Below the pieces are notes generated by a model. That model saw nothing but the letters and a program-made list of their open reading frames with translations. It searched no databases and had not been told where the DNA came from. Both the position numbers and the translations under genes were made by a program. 64,000 nucleotides of DNA from Xanthostigma xanthostigma (taxonomy: Eukaryota > Arthropoda > Insecta > Raphidioptera > Raphidiidae): positions 31,803,108-31,867,107 of the forward strand of contig OY754467.1 in NCBI GenBank assembly GCA_963575645.1, in the 5' to 3' direction. Below, piece by piece: positions 23,151 to 35,744 of the stretch (the stretch's first letter is position 1; every line of letters starts with the position of its first letter).

Positions 23151-23610
23151 AACTGTGTTATCTCAGGAAATTCAGCTAATTAAAGTATAGGTAGTAGATT
23201 TTTTTGACAGTGAAATCTCAAGAGCGTTTGGAATATGGTAGGTACTGAAAAGTTCCCACATATATATCGTTTCCCAAACATAGCTTTTTTGGCGAAAAAC
23301 ATTTCCTCATTTAGCTTCTAAGCCGCTACTCGGACGAAAAAATATCGTACGAAATAAATTGCAGAGCAGACAAAGTACATGAGTAGCAGTTATTTTTTTT
23401 AAGTTCTTCACTGTTGTTTAGAGTTCGAAATTCACGCGCTTATTACTACAACAGTAACAAATGCACTGGCGCCAAACTATTGCCCTAGATATTAACGTAA
23501 GATTTATAATTTATGATAACTATTGAATATTTAAATTCAGATTTAGTGGTACGATGTTTATTACGGCACGAATTCATCTAGGTATATATTTGTTGTATTT
23601 TTATTTTTCA

Positions 23611-24213
23611 TTTTGACGTGATAACGTCTTATAAATTGATGAATCACCAATCTTATAAATTGATAAAACACCGGCTGCATGTACGAAAAAGTGTAACGTT
23701 CCTAACGTAACGTTCCTAACGTTCGTAACGTTCCGCCTGACCCTGTGCGTGCTTTTCTCGAAAACGGCCCTAACGATTTGGATGAAATTTACTGAAAAGG
23801 GATTTTGGGGGGCAAAAAATCGTTTTAGCTAGATCTCATCTCTCGAAAAAATCGTTTTCTTACAAGTTTTATCATTATAAAAATCAATTTTTTGACGTAT
23901 GAAAATACTTAAATATTGTAAGTAGGTTTTGGAATTTTATATAAACAGTGAAACAATTGTTTTATAAATATTATGACAGCTAATCTTTGAGACTTAAAAT
24001 AAATACGAAAGAAAGAAAGTTAAAAAAAAAACAATTATATTATATGGTGAGTAATTTAAATAAATAAAATTAACCTAAATTTGAAGCGAAAGATGCAATA
24101 TCATAGATTCGAATTATTATAATTATTATATAAATTTAGATTATGTATTACGGAATACGTTATCACGTAAAACTATCGTCCGTAAACCGACTTTGCAGAC
24201 AACCAATTTTTTT
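23611..24213 (-). mobile_element. Family A/B element, copy 3 (about 370-bp core)
   Basis: Same ends and orientation as copy 2, with an enlarged AACGTTCCTAACGTAACG run (23695-23735). The core begins CTCGAAAACGGCCCTAACGA and differs from the copy 2 core, except that both share TATGTATTACGGAATACG next to the left-end block. Confidence 0.78.
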
Positions 24214-24273
24214 TTTAATAATTTTTGGATAAAAACGTTTAAAATTGATGTCCTCTACTCTTATCACCTAAAC

Positions 24274-24733
24274 CAGAGGTCCCCAAACTTTTTTGTCTCA
24301 TAGACCACTTGCCAGGTTTTTGGTTTTGGGTAGACCCCCCGCTTACCTGGTATTGATTTTTTTCAAATTCATTAACTTCAAATGTATTTTTGACAGCCGG
24401 TATAGTGCTACTCACTTTGAAAGATTTAAATTTATAACGGTAGTAAAGTGTAGTGTGAAATACTTAGAAAAACACAAGTTAAGTTTTATATAAGGGATAA
24501 ACCTGATGCTTTAATAATAAATTTTCAACATTTGGCATCAATTTAGTTAGGTTTAATCTTAAATCCCCTCGGATAACGATGTCCAGTTTATTACTTTTTT
24601 TTTGTTAGGAGATCCACTTATGTTGACCCCCATTTTCATTTCATGGACCCCTAATTTTTTTTTGCTGACATGTACCCTTTGCAAGTTGTCGTCGACCCCT
24701 GGGGGTCGATATAGATCACTTTGGGAATCACTG
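24274..24733 (+). mobile_element. hAT-type MITE, CAGAGGTCCCC family, copy 1
   Basis: Ends CAGAGGTCCCCAAACTTTTT and CACTTTGGGAATCACTG, with the perfect 8-bp target duplication ACCTAAAC (24266-24273 and 24734-24741). 460 bp, no transposase. Same family as 36822-37357, opposite orientation. Confidence 0.93.
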
Positions 24734-24741
24734 ACCTAAAC

Positions 24742-26865
24742 GATGGCTCATAAAAATCTATGAAAAATCATAAACACTGAGAATCAGGTGTAGATTGAAT
24801 ACAAATTTATGGATAAATGTAAAATTAATATACCGTAATATCAAGCACTATAAACAACCGAAGCGGTAACTCTGTGGTTAAAGCTCTAGTTGGACGTTGG
24901 TATGTTTTTTAATAGAACAAAAGAAAAATAATTCGCAATTAATTGTTATAAATAAATTATTTTTTTTATTTTTTAATTTATTCATGAATGTTTACTGAAG
25001 CACGAAATCAGCAGTATGTTGTATTTTTTAAAATGTTTTCTTTAATTTACTCTTTAGTGAATTAAATATCCATTTTGTAAAAAATTTGAAAGCTTAAAAA
25101 GAATAAAAAAAATTTCAGGATTGAAAAATTCTAGTGCGGTCGTTTGTTATCAAAAATTTTATTGTTTATTGCTTCATAACTACAGAACCAAAATTTTGAA
25201 AACACACAAGGGCGGTGGACTGATGGCACGAAACACTAATTGTGCAAGTATAGCTTGCACATCAATTTTAATTTTAATTAAGATGACTCTTAGATTACGT
25301 GATGACTAAATTCTGTCATAATATGATTCTAAAATGCATTATGCATAGGTATACTACATCATTCACGTTTCTTTACAAAACACAGCACAAATACTAGGTG
25401 TACAAAAGAAGTACACCGCTAATATAAATACCACACTACTATCAAAAAATTCAAAAGAACGGAAAATAAAATGATATGTAGGTACCTACTTATTTTGCAT
25501 TTAAAATTCCTTTTTAGACATAAAAGCGGCATGAAACATGTTCGTTATATTATTATTAGTAGAGAATAAATTTGAGACACCACTTTTTCAAAGGAATGAA
25601 ACGATACTAATTTAAATGAGCTACGTCATTTTCATATTCTTTAAATTTTATATATTAATATGGTGAAATGTTTGTGGTTCGCAAAAAATGCACGTGCGGG
25701 CCGCATCCGACAGGCCAATCACAGTAATGGCGCCAGTATCATGTATTTTATTTGTAAATCAAATTTTCAGTGTGGTGACAATCGTAAAAATATATGCTAA
25801 CTATTTGTGTTTGATCAATAATGACTGTCAAATTTTCAGTCTTTTTAATATTACCGATAAGTAATATTTCAAATAAACAAACCTACATTTTGATTTACAT
25901 AAAAATGAAACAAGAAATTAATATAACTTATATAACGTACAAAAAACTGCTTTTAAAAGTGCTAATTGTTTTAAAATAAATGTAAACAAAAAAAATATCA
26001 CAATTTTTGTTTATAAATGCAAGAAAAATCTTTCATACGTTCAAATAAATGTTTATTGTTCATTTTAATATTAACATAACAAAGCAATTAATTTCAAAAT
26101 AGACGTCAAACAAAGCAAGTCCATTTTTACTACTTCAAACCTTGTAAGCACTAAAAATAACAAAACACTGCTGTAGTATTGACAATCAACTTTTTAAAAA
26201 TATATACATTAATATCACTAATACGTCAACATTAATATTAAGTTACCCTGAAAAACCAGACACAACTTAAATTCAATCGTTTAGGTAAATGGAAACAAAT
26301 GTCAACTACTACTTGAAAACAAAAATCAACACCAATTATAACAAAACACACACAACAACGCGATCTTCAGATGTTAAAACAACTGATCATCTGTTTTCTA
26401 TAAAAACAACTGTAACTTTGCAATTAACACACACATTTTCCCAGAACTCAGAACCAGTAATCTTCTAATATCATTCACATACACACTAAAATATAGTTGG
26501 GATTCCGTGTCTGATGTAATTTAGTTTTGACGATCTACTAGATCCGCGGTCTGATGTGTCACACTGACTGATTCTGTATTCTGATCCGCAGTTCATGTCA
26601 TTTATATCTCTCAATACGTAATACAATGTCCATGCAGGAAGACATGCTTATGTTCAGAATGATAATTGACGGCCGTATCTTGTTCATTTAACTTGTTCAT
26701 GGTTGACCATCACGTATTGTGTTCGAGACTATGGTATTTAATAATTAAAAGAATGTTTATGATACCGACAAACTCCGGGAAGTGATTACTTAGTTTATTT
26801 TAACAAGAAAAATCTTTGGATATGGATCTGAAAACGCTTTGTTACATCGAAACAAAACAATGTTT
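24742..26865. other. No gene seen
   Basis: Long AT-rich stretch. An unmatched GC-richer patch is at 25680-25730. No open frame of interest. Confidence 0.5.
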
Positions 26866-27423
26866 GTAGTCTCGCATTTCGAGACGAGATTGAGATAAAA
26901 TTGTCGGGATCTCGTCGAGACAAGATACGATCGTCGAGAAATCTCAACAGAATTGTGAAATATAATAATAATAAAATCTGTTCAATTCAGATTAAAAGAA
27001 AAGTAATTAATATTCTTCATTACTTTATAAAGTAGGTAATAAAATGACCCACAGTAATATTAAATATTCTTTTTGATGATTGGTGGAACGAAGCAATGGA
27101 CCTATCTGAATCCCCGACATTCCCTGACAGGAAACATAAACCTGCAACGCTTTAACCACTTCAAAAACGCAATTTTTAATACTATTTATTTATCCTAGAT
27201 ATAGACGATCGGCAAAGTCATTAGCGCCTAATTACATCAAATTAAATGAAACAGCATCACAAAACACCCATACAGCGGGCCACGATAGCTTGATCCAAAG
27301 ATCACTTCTCTACTAGAGATGAATTCTCCGAACGAGATTTTGTAGAGATTCTCCAGACGGGAAAGGCAGATGAAAGTAACAAGACGTAAGTTGTAAAATG
27401 TCTCGTCTCGAAGTACGACAACA
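26866..27423. mobile_element. TCTCGTCTCGA repeat, possible MITE
   Basis: GTCTCGCATTTCGAGACGAG at the left and TCTCGTCTCGAAGTACGAC at the right are inverted. Between them are further GAGACAAGATACGATCGTC and GAGATTTTGTAGAGATTCTC words. A related block lies at 47935-48095. Boundaries are approximate. Confidence 0.55.
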
Positions 27424-28071
27424 GTAAAATTCTCATATTATGCTATCTGTGTTTTGCAGAATTTCAACATTTGTACAAACCTGCCGAGTTGTTGTATACG
27501 TATAACGACATTGTGAACCGAAGCTAAGTATGAAGAAAATAAAAAAACATAGAATATCAACTCAAAACTTAGATTTTACATGGAATGCAACTCTCAAGAC
27601 ACATTATGTACTTATTTCATTTTTTCCAAATTTTTTTATTACTGCATAAAAGGAGTAATGCAAGGTAATTTGCTTCCCAAGAGTCAAGCATTGCAACACT
27701 TCAATTTATTTATTGTTTTGTTGATGACAAATTTAATCATTGAAACGTCACATATATACTGTTGATTTAGGTTAAGGACTTTGCATTTAGAAAAGCTCAG
27801 TTTAAAAACATGACAATACTTCTGGAAAATACTTAGAAATGTCCGTAAGAAAACGAAATTAAAGACGATAATTATCTCCTCACGTTTTATATAGTAACAT
27901 GCTTGTGTTAATTTTGATTTTTAAAATTAACTTTATCTTAATAAGAAGGAACAAAAAGTACTCCATACCCTACTTGGGAGCCAATCGATAGTGCTCCAAG
28001 TCTCATCAAAATCAATTTAACTGCTTTCGAGAACACTGAAAAAAACATAAGAAACTAAATTTACAGCCATA

Positions 28072-28272
28072 CTGCCCTAAAAAGGCAAAGGGCAGTAAAT
28101 GACATTTGTTGAAAAATGAGTTCATGCTGAAACCAACGACAAAAATGTTTCCCCCATGTTTTGGTTTCCATAATCTAAAATTCTGGACGGTCAATACATT
28201 TTTAGTAAATCTTGATTTAGGTACTCAAATTCATAAGTTGGTCACTTACTGCCTTTTGCCTTTTTACGGCAG
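28072..28272. mobile_element. CTGCCCTAAAAAGG MITE, copy 1
   Basis: Ends CTGCCCTAAAAAGGCAAAGG and TTGCCTTTTTACGGCAG, with a 4-bp target repeat CATA on each side. 201 bp. About 80-90 percent alike by eye to 61120-61350. The open frames on both strands are element sequence. Confidence 0.88.
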
Positions 28273-28689
28273 CATAGTGGTTACATTAAAATTTTATATA
28301 ATAGTATTGATAACGCTCTATTTATTGCACTACTATTTCTAGGAGAGTGCAGTTGATCTATGATACAGTAATGATCCTCTCTTGATCCAACCGCGATTCG
28401 TGTGTAATTGTAATCAACCCACGCGTTGATTTACTACTACAAAACATAATATAATACATATTATGGAATGTGTCGTGCTAGTTGTCACCTTCAATTGACG
28501 ACTTACTTGTAACCCTGCAGTGCTGCCAGATTCTCTGAGCGTATATTTGAGACGTTGGATGGGTAGGATAGAGCTTCAAAATCCGTAGAAATCCATACAC
28601 CCTTATTTTCATTATTTGTATACGTAAAATCGATTTGACATTTAATTTGCCGTTTAATGTGGTCTCGTTACAGTTCTGAACTGTTTAAA

Positions 28690-29008
28690 TCTATACGAAT
28701 ATATAAAGCTGAAGAGTTTGTTTGTTTGTTTGGTTGAACGCACTAATCTCAGGAATTATTGGTTCAAATTGAATTTTTTTTTGTTGGATAGCTCATTTAT
28801 CGAGGAAGGCTATAGGCTATATAATATCACGCTACGGACTGGAGCATGTATGAAAAATGTTGATAATGTAATTCAAATTTGAACAGTAACTCCGATCATC
28901 ATGAAATTTGGGCACAACATTCATCTCGGTAAACTAAGATAAATCTGCGTACTCATGCCCCCCCCCCCCCCATTTGTTCTTTTGCACCCGGGCGGAACCG
29001 CTAGTGTA
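28690..29008 (-). repeat. ACTAGCGGTTCCGCCCGGG repeat, copy 1
   Basis: Minus orientation. Starts near 29008 (CACTAGCGGTTCCGCCCGGG), contains AATTTCATGATGATCGGAGT and ends CAAACTCTTCAGCTTTATAT near 28695. RTE/SINE-like dispersed repeat with a C14 run at 28961-28974. Confidence 0.75.
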
Positions 29009-29597
29009 AGAATATAGTGAATATTTCAATTCTGTTATGGATTCCATTATACTATTTGTCTTTATTCAAAACATGTCTTTAAAAAGAAATGGCAACAGAT
29101 TTAAATGACTGAGACAGTTCTGCAAGTATACCTGTAGCAAAACCGATCTCAGTTCAACCCAGTTAACCTGACGTCCTGGACACCATAATAACCTGACTGT
29201 ATGCCGTTTCGCTAACAGACTTATCAAGAAATCTTAAGTGACTCTAAGAAAAGAATAAATGATGTCTATATGGTGTGAATATTGATAGCAGATCATGTTT
29301 TCAGAGCATATTCTTAGATGACAACTACACCAAACATTATTAACGGCGTACCCCTGGTTTTGTCAATTTTGCCATCCTAATAAATGGTCACACTGCGCTG
29401 AACACCGTTTCGATATGCGTTCTAGCAATGTTGTCACTTTGTTTATTTGAATACCTATATCCTTTACTTGGGCGAATATGTTAGTATATAATTTCCAATT
29501 TGTTTATTTATTTAGATTCTCATCCAACCATGAAAGAATATTAAGCCAATGAACATTCACTGAAAAAATAAGGTTATTTTATGAAAGAAATTAGGAA

Positions 29598-29755
29598 CCG
29601 TCGTGGGATGTCTGGCAGATGTGAAATATACATTTAAGCAAAATTCTAGTAACTAAATTTCACCCTGTAATTAAATTTCACCCAGTAATTAAATTTCGTC
29701 CCGTCAACTAACGAAATTCTAGTGACTAAATATAGCCCTGTAACTAATACAAGCG
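29598..29755. repeat. CCCTGT..AACTAACGAAATT degenerate tandem, copy 2
   Basis: The same order of words as 10165-10450: CGTCGTGGGATGTCTGGCAG, then TTTCACCCTGTAATTAAATT, TTTCGTCCCGTCAACTAACG and ATAGCCCTGTAACTAA. Both copies precede runs with AACGCACC/AACGCGCC and TGTTTCACGTCAAAA. Confidence 0.7.
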
Positions 29756-31034
29756 GTGAACGTGTCAAGCATACTATAGTTGCACACGCAGTATAACAGC
29801 GTTTCTGTGTAAGTTGCGACAGCTCACACAGAGAATCAACGAGTGTACAGTGGTATGCGCGCGCGCGCACACAAGAAAGACGAGAGTGGTGGCGTAGAGG
29901 AGGCATACGCAAGCGTGATTCCATTTCCATCACGGCATGGTTTTGCTGCCAAACGCACCAATATATGTTTCACGTCAAAAAGCATTGAGAGAGAAGAAAT
30001 CTTCCTTACTTAGTAATAAATATCAGTTTCATTCTGCGTATATTAAAAAAAAATCCAAAAAGATATTGCTCGCTATAACAATAATAATACTAATATTAAT
30101 ATTAATTCATTTTTTTCTGCCTAAACAAGAGATACCTATGATTTTAGATGGATTTTAGTAGATCAACCAAAAAATGAAATTGACATACTTTTTATAAAAA
30201 AAGAGATTTGTTTTGCTGGAACAAAATTCTTATAGGCAGGATCGTTCACTTGGTGGGAAGTATAATATAGGACTGGCTATTTTTGTTTTGTTTTTATTTT
30301 CATAAGTTTTGTAAAAATGTGACGCTATCAGGCTTTGTGTATATAGCGTGTGCGTATAAATAAAACAAGTGAACAAATCAAAAGAACAGCATACAAATAC
30401 AAATGAATGAAATATGACAAATTTCACATAAAATTTAATGAGACCTTGTACATAAAAATGTAAAACAATAAATTTGGTATTAAAACACCACAATTCAAAG
30501 CACACGGTGGTATTTTTTCCCTCTCTGAAACATTGCTATTCAAACCATTAATTATGTTGATTTTGGCAAAATTTGGAATAAACGAAAATGTGCATTATAC
30601 ATTACACAATGGCATGATTAAAAACAATTGGTAGGTATGTTGCATTTGACAATTGACATAAAAAATAGAAAAATTACCTTAAATTATAATAGCAGAGGAT
30701 CTCGCATATTATTCGATTCAGCAAACCTACAACATCCGCAGGAATTACAATGCTGTCATTAAGCCCATTGTTCACCAAACCTCGATACAAAATTTCAATC
30801 TAGAAGTTTGTTTTTTTGTGTATAGTGTGTTAATTGCATTTTTAACAGTTAACTTGTAAGTATCACTGAAACTAACATCACCAATTTCATTTATGTACAA
30901 TTCACAGTAGAATATCAATAATTCAAACCTCGGTAACATAAAAATATCTATAAATTTACGTAAATAATTGAGCATTTAACTCTCAGTAGCTCAAAAATAA
31001 AGTAGGTACTTACCTCTATATGTAAGAATTGCAT
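29756..31034. other. No gene seen
   Basis: Contains a GCGCGCGCGC run at 29858-29870. Short open frames (29937-30158, 30230-30505) are AT-rich and show no family. Confidence 0.5.
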
Positions 31035-31038
31035 TTAA

Positions 31039-31691
31039 GGGGCTAGTCGCTCAAATTTTCGGAAAAAATCATACATTTTTGAACGGGTGTCAAAGAAAAA
31101 AGAAAGCAGATAGAGAATTGATTTTTTTTAATTTTATTTACGTATCCTTCTACCACATGTTCATTTTTTTTGACACGCGCGCTCCACGCGCATTCGCACA
31201 GCTGTCTGTATCTCAGGAGACAATTAACAAAAGTTTCGAAACGGTGGGTCCGATCAGCGCTTTCCAGAACATCCTAGAACAAAAAAAAAATTATTCTTAA
31301 AGTAGAACAGTCAAACTTCCCATTGACGAAACCGCTTTTTCTTCAAATTTTTCGTAGATGCGCCATTTCTTTAAAATCGATTTTTTTTAATTTCCGTCCG
31401 TCAATGGGAAGTTTGACTCTTCTACTTTAAGAATATTTTTTTTTTTTTGTTCTAGGATGTTCTGGAAAGCGCTGATCGGACCCACCGTTTCGAGACTTTT
31501 TTTAATTGTCTCCTGAGATACAGACAGCTGTGCGCATGAGCGTGGAGCGCACGCGTCAAAAAAAATGGACATATGGTAGAAGGATATGTAAATAAAATTT
31601 TAAAAAAATCAATTCTCTGTCTGCCTTCCTCTTTCTTTGACACCCGTTCAAAAATGTATGATTTTTTTCGAAAATTCGAGCGAGCAGCCCC
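31039..31691. mobile_element. TTAA-flanked palindrome, about 300-bp arms
   Basis: GGGGCTAGTCGCTCAAATTT at the left is mirrored by AAATTCGAGCGAGCAGCCCC at the right, with TTAA on each side (31035-31038, 31692-31695). Arms share ACACCCGTTCAAAAATGTAT, CACAGCTGTCTGTATCTCAG and GTGGGTCCGATCAGCGCTTT around a loop of about 60 bp. TTAA targets are used by piggyBac and Kolobok elements. The open frames are mirror images of non-coding arms. Confidence 0.9.
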
Positions 31692-31695
31692 TTAA

Positions 31696-32745
31696 CCTAG
31701 ACTCTGTAAATCCTCAAAGCAATAAGTTAAAATATGGGCCTGTAACAAAACCTCCTTAACTGTTTTAAACTTTTGAAAGCTTCCCTTGAACTTCAATTTA
31801 TGAGGATTCCACTGTATTATATCTCAAAAATTTCTTCAATAGATCGATTTTGACTAAACTTATTAATTATTGCAATTTTTTTTATTATCGTTTTTTTTAT
31901 AATTTTATTGTACACAAATTCTTCAATAATTAAGTATAATGCTTGATTATAACTATGTTTCCTGCCCAATTTGGTGCAGTGAAGATTACTATACGTATAT
32001 TATCTAGTCTACCAAATTTTATATTTCATATTTCAAATATTTCTCAGAAGCGTTAGGGAAACAATATTGATCAAGATTGGTCAATTTTTTCATTAAAAAA
32101 TGGAAAGGTAGGTGATCCGCAACACCCACGTTTCCATTTTTAAATGAAAGAGAAATGACAAAAATCTATAACGCAAAAAATTTGGATAACCGAATTCTTC
32201 GATAATATTATGCAAATTCGAATGTCAAATAAAAAATATCAATTGACCATTTAAAAGTTTGCTTTTAAATAAATTGATAGGAGATAAAAAAATAATATTT
32301 GTTTTTTCTTAAATACATAAAAATATGTTGTTTTCTTTATTCATTAACATTGCAAAATTCTATACATAACAAAGCATCCAGAATATCCTTATGAATATGT
32401 ATACTGCAAGTCGGTGTCACGTCATAAGGCTTTGAAATTTTTTTATTTGAAGAGAGGTCCACGTAATATATGGGGGATCCGGAAGCCCCCCCCCCTCACT
32501 TTCCTGGTTGTGAAAGACAAACAGACAGAAAAGTGAAAACAATACAAAAAATGTACCCTAAAAAATGGAAAGCGCGTTTTTTTTTGCTGAAAGCAGAGGA
32601 TACACATGAAAACTAGCGGTCGTCAAGTGGTAGAAATTCAACCGTAATTCATTAAATTTTTAAGTGTGAACGTTATTGAGATTCTTATATGGATTTATTT
32701 TGAAATTGTACAGCCCTGTTCTATATCTAAATGTATGTATATTGT
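31696..32745. other. No gene seen
   Basis: AT-rich with a C10 run near 32488-32497. No repeat partner found. Confidence 0.5.
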
Positions 32746-33366
32746 ATACTAGCGGTCCCGCCCGGTTTCACCCGGGTGCAAAAGAACGAATGGGGAAGGA
32801 AGGGACATGAGTACACGCATTTATCTTAGTTTAACGAGATAAATGTTGTGCCCAAATTTCATGATGATCGGAGTTACCGTTCAAAAGTTTTTGTCGATAA
32901 AAAGCAGTAGAGATTGAAACTTTTTTAACTAATAATTTTTTTTAAACGAATTAAATAAAATTAAAATTTTAAATGTAAGGCTTAGAAGAAAGCAATGTAA
33001 AAAATAAAAAAAAAATAAAAACATACTTGCACAACGTGGGGCTCGAACCCACGACCCTGAAATTGACAGACGCATGCTCTACCGATTGATCTACCTGATG
33101 TTGTGTTCTTGTATCACTAATATGAGTATATCTAGTTACTGCATTTCACATAAATAGAAGCTTATTTTTGAGACACATTTTGCAATATTTTTCATTAAAG
33201 CTCCGCTCCTAATGGTCGTAGCGTAATATTATATAGCCTATAGCCTTTCTCGGTAAATGGGCTATCTAACAAAAAATTTTTTTTTCAATTTGAACCAGTA
33301 GTTCCTGAGATTAGCGCGTTCAAACAAACAAACAAACAAACTCTTCAGCTTTATATATTAGTATAG
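32746..33366 (+). repeat. ACTAGCGGTCCCGCCCGG repeat, copy 2, with tRNA-like insert
   Basis: Plus orientation, from TACTAGCGGTCCCGCCCGGT to CTTTATATATTAGTATAGAT. The middle (about 32905-33170) is absent from copies 1 and 3 and contains a tRNA-Lys-like segment. The outer parts align with the other two copies. Confidence 0.78.
33029..33099 (-). pseudogene. tRNA-Lys-like pseudogene in a repeat
   Basis: The minus strand reads TAGATCAATCGGTAGAGCAT, GCGTCTGTCAATTTCAGGGT, then CGTGGGTTCGAGCCCCACGT. A- and B-box regions and the T arm pair well and resemble tRNA-Lys(CTT). The anticodon arm is damaged, with no CTT triplet, and the acceptor stem does not pair. Not a working tRNA; more likely an old tRNA-derived SINE head or a captured tRNA. 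Confidence 0.75.
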
Positions 33367-33492
33367 ATAAATACGGGAAGGAAAAAAGTAATAGTACCGA
33401 TTAATTCGCATGCATCGTGCAACATATATTGTGCACACCCCCTCATTGCACACTCAAATCAGTACCATCACTTTTTTCCTTCCCGTATTTAT
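33367..33492. mobile_element. Compact ATAAATACGGG MITE, 126 bp
   Basis: ATAAATACGGGAAGGAAAAA with AGTAATAGTACCGA is mirrored by TCAGTACCATCACTTTTTTC and CTTCCCGTATTTAT. It lies exactly between the tail of one ACTAGCGG repeat and the head of the next. Confidence 0.85.
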
Positions 33493-33722
33493 ATATGACT
33501 AGCGATCCCGCCCAATTACACCCCGGTGCAAAAGAACGAATGGGGGAGTACGCACAAAAACCTTAGTTTACCGAGATGAATGTTGTGTCCAAATTTCATG
33601 ATGATCGGAATTACCGTTCAAAAGTTTTTTTTTCGGACACATTTTGAGTTACATTTTGCAACATTTATCATTGATGCTCCGCTCCTATTGGTCGTAGCGT
33701 GATTTTATATAGCCTATAGGCA
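33493..33722 (+). repeat. ACTAGCGATCCCGCCC repeat, copy 3 (3'-truncated)
   Basis: Reads GACTAGCGATCCCGCCCAAT, AATTTCATGATGATCGGAAT and GCTCCGCTCCTATTGGTCGT, then stops after TATAGCCTATAGGC. It lacks the tRNA-like insert and the tail. Confidence 0.75.
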
Positions 33723-35744
33723 AATTTCAATTGAATATCAAAAATATCAGTACAAATAAGTTCTTAAGAGTTAAGCGCATAAACCATTTTTTTTCTGAAC
33801 GCCATGAACTGTTAACACAACATATTTACGACAACGCTTTGGAAGGCAATAGGTGAATGAAGCGTGAAATAAGTGCACATGCATAAATAATGCTCGCGAC
33901 TGTCGAATGTTTTCATTCATGAAGAGAATACGTCGATAACATAGAAAGCATGGGCGTTACAAATCGGTGAAAATTTCTGTGTTCATACAAAATTGAATTT
34001 ATTAAGAAGCAGGGCAGTGGTCGCAGGAATGCAGTTAAGACGGAAAGCTGAAACTTAGAAAAACTGTTGTCTGTCCTTATACCCTGTGACAATGCCGGCC
34101 CTGGGAACCACTGATTTAGGCTATTCTTTTCTTTATGAAATATGTATTTTCAATTTAAAATTCGATAATATAATAAATTCACTTGTTAAAAAGCATAATA
34201 TTATTACGTTTTTCCTCAAGACGATTAATTTCCGTGTGGTTACGAAGTTGAAATTTTTGGCCTATGATATTTTATTGTACAAGTTACTGTTTAGAAGATG
34301 AATAAGAAAAACTTAAAAATGGTTCACTCCAGAGTTAGTTTTTTGCTCAAAAGAAAATGTTTCATCCACGATATAAGACTGCTTTATTTCTATCCCTTTT
34401 AAGAGTTCATTGTCAAAAAATCCACAGTTCGCTCATTATTTCTTCTATTTGATTAAGTTTCATCTAAGTTGGATGTATCAGAATTAATGGTCTTTTTCAT
34501 AAACAAGAAGATTGTTGCACAATCGAACTGTCAAAAATGGAGTGGAAACTAGCTATTTTAGGTAGTATATATATACTTACCTACCATACAGATCTCCTGC
34601 GTGATGATGTTACGGAACTAGATCTACTAATAACGTGCTACTTTTGGAAGCAATACATTATTATCTGAGTCTACATTTCCTTCAATTATCAAATGACTCT
34701 CAGAGAATTTACATCAACGTATGACCGATTTGGTGTTTTGACTCAAAAAAAAGAACTGAAACTTTTGCCTTATTTAATAACAGAGGTAACGGAAAGTTTT
34801 AACTTCAATAGTGTAATTTTTTTTCAAAAGCAGTATTTTGTGATATGATATAGGTAGTTACCAGTTAATATATAAATAATTATTATTTCGGTCACAATCA
34901 CAAATATTACGAGTTCAAGAATTATTTATATGCTAACTTCTTAGTTTTCATATGAACGTGTTGTGTTGTGAGGATTCTTGAACCCTAGATAAACCCATCT
35001 GTCCTCCTTTTTCGTCGTACTCATGAGGTTGGTAACGTAATTCTTAGTTTTAAATTTAATTCAACAAAACGTGTAAGCTTACTTTTCTACACTGAAACAG
35101 TGCCTCATTTACGTACCCGTCACTGTAGTCAGCATGACTATCGGCTTAGAAATCGTCTCTCCATAATATATGCAGTACCTATACTTAACAATGTCGGGCA
35201 AATAGGGCACCAGGTTATGTTACATATAAATGACAGCATCAGACAGGATACAATTTTCTTTAATTTCCGATTCGCATTCATTCAAGTGGCGAATTTTAAC
35301 ACTTCAATATGATTGGTTAAACACGCGCGCTCGAATTCACGTTGTATAAAATTATCATACAGATGAGTCGCGTAAAATGGGTTGTTGCCCACTTATATTT
35401 CAAAAATGAGTGAAAAGCAATGAAAAAACTTTTCTGAAGGTCATAAACAAAATTTATGAACGCATGTTCTTAACGTAGATTGATATCAAACAAAGTGTAA
35501 AACACAATCGTGATTTTTACCATTCCAATTTCCAACCCACAAGTGGTTTATAATAAGTATGGTGATCATAAGGTAACTTTGTTTTTTTAAAGGCAGGTTA
35601 AATTTTTTTACAGATTCAGATAAGCTCTGGTAAAAGAAATAATTTTGTTTCAAACATTTTTTCCTTTGACGTTCAATTTTTGAGATGTTCTTGATGGAAG
35701 TTTTCAAATGAACACGCGATATGCATAAGAGACTATTTATTTTA
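33723..35744. other. No gene seen
   Basis: AT-rich. GGGAACCACTGA at 34105 resembles one hAT end with no partner found. No coding signal. Confidence 0.45.

Noticed and set aside
33029-33099. Functional tRNA-Lys gene
   Set aside because: The acceptor stem does not pair and the anticodon arm is damaged; it sits inside a dispersed repeat.
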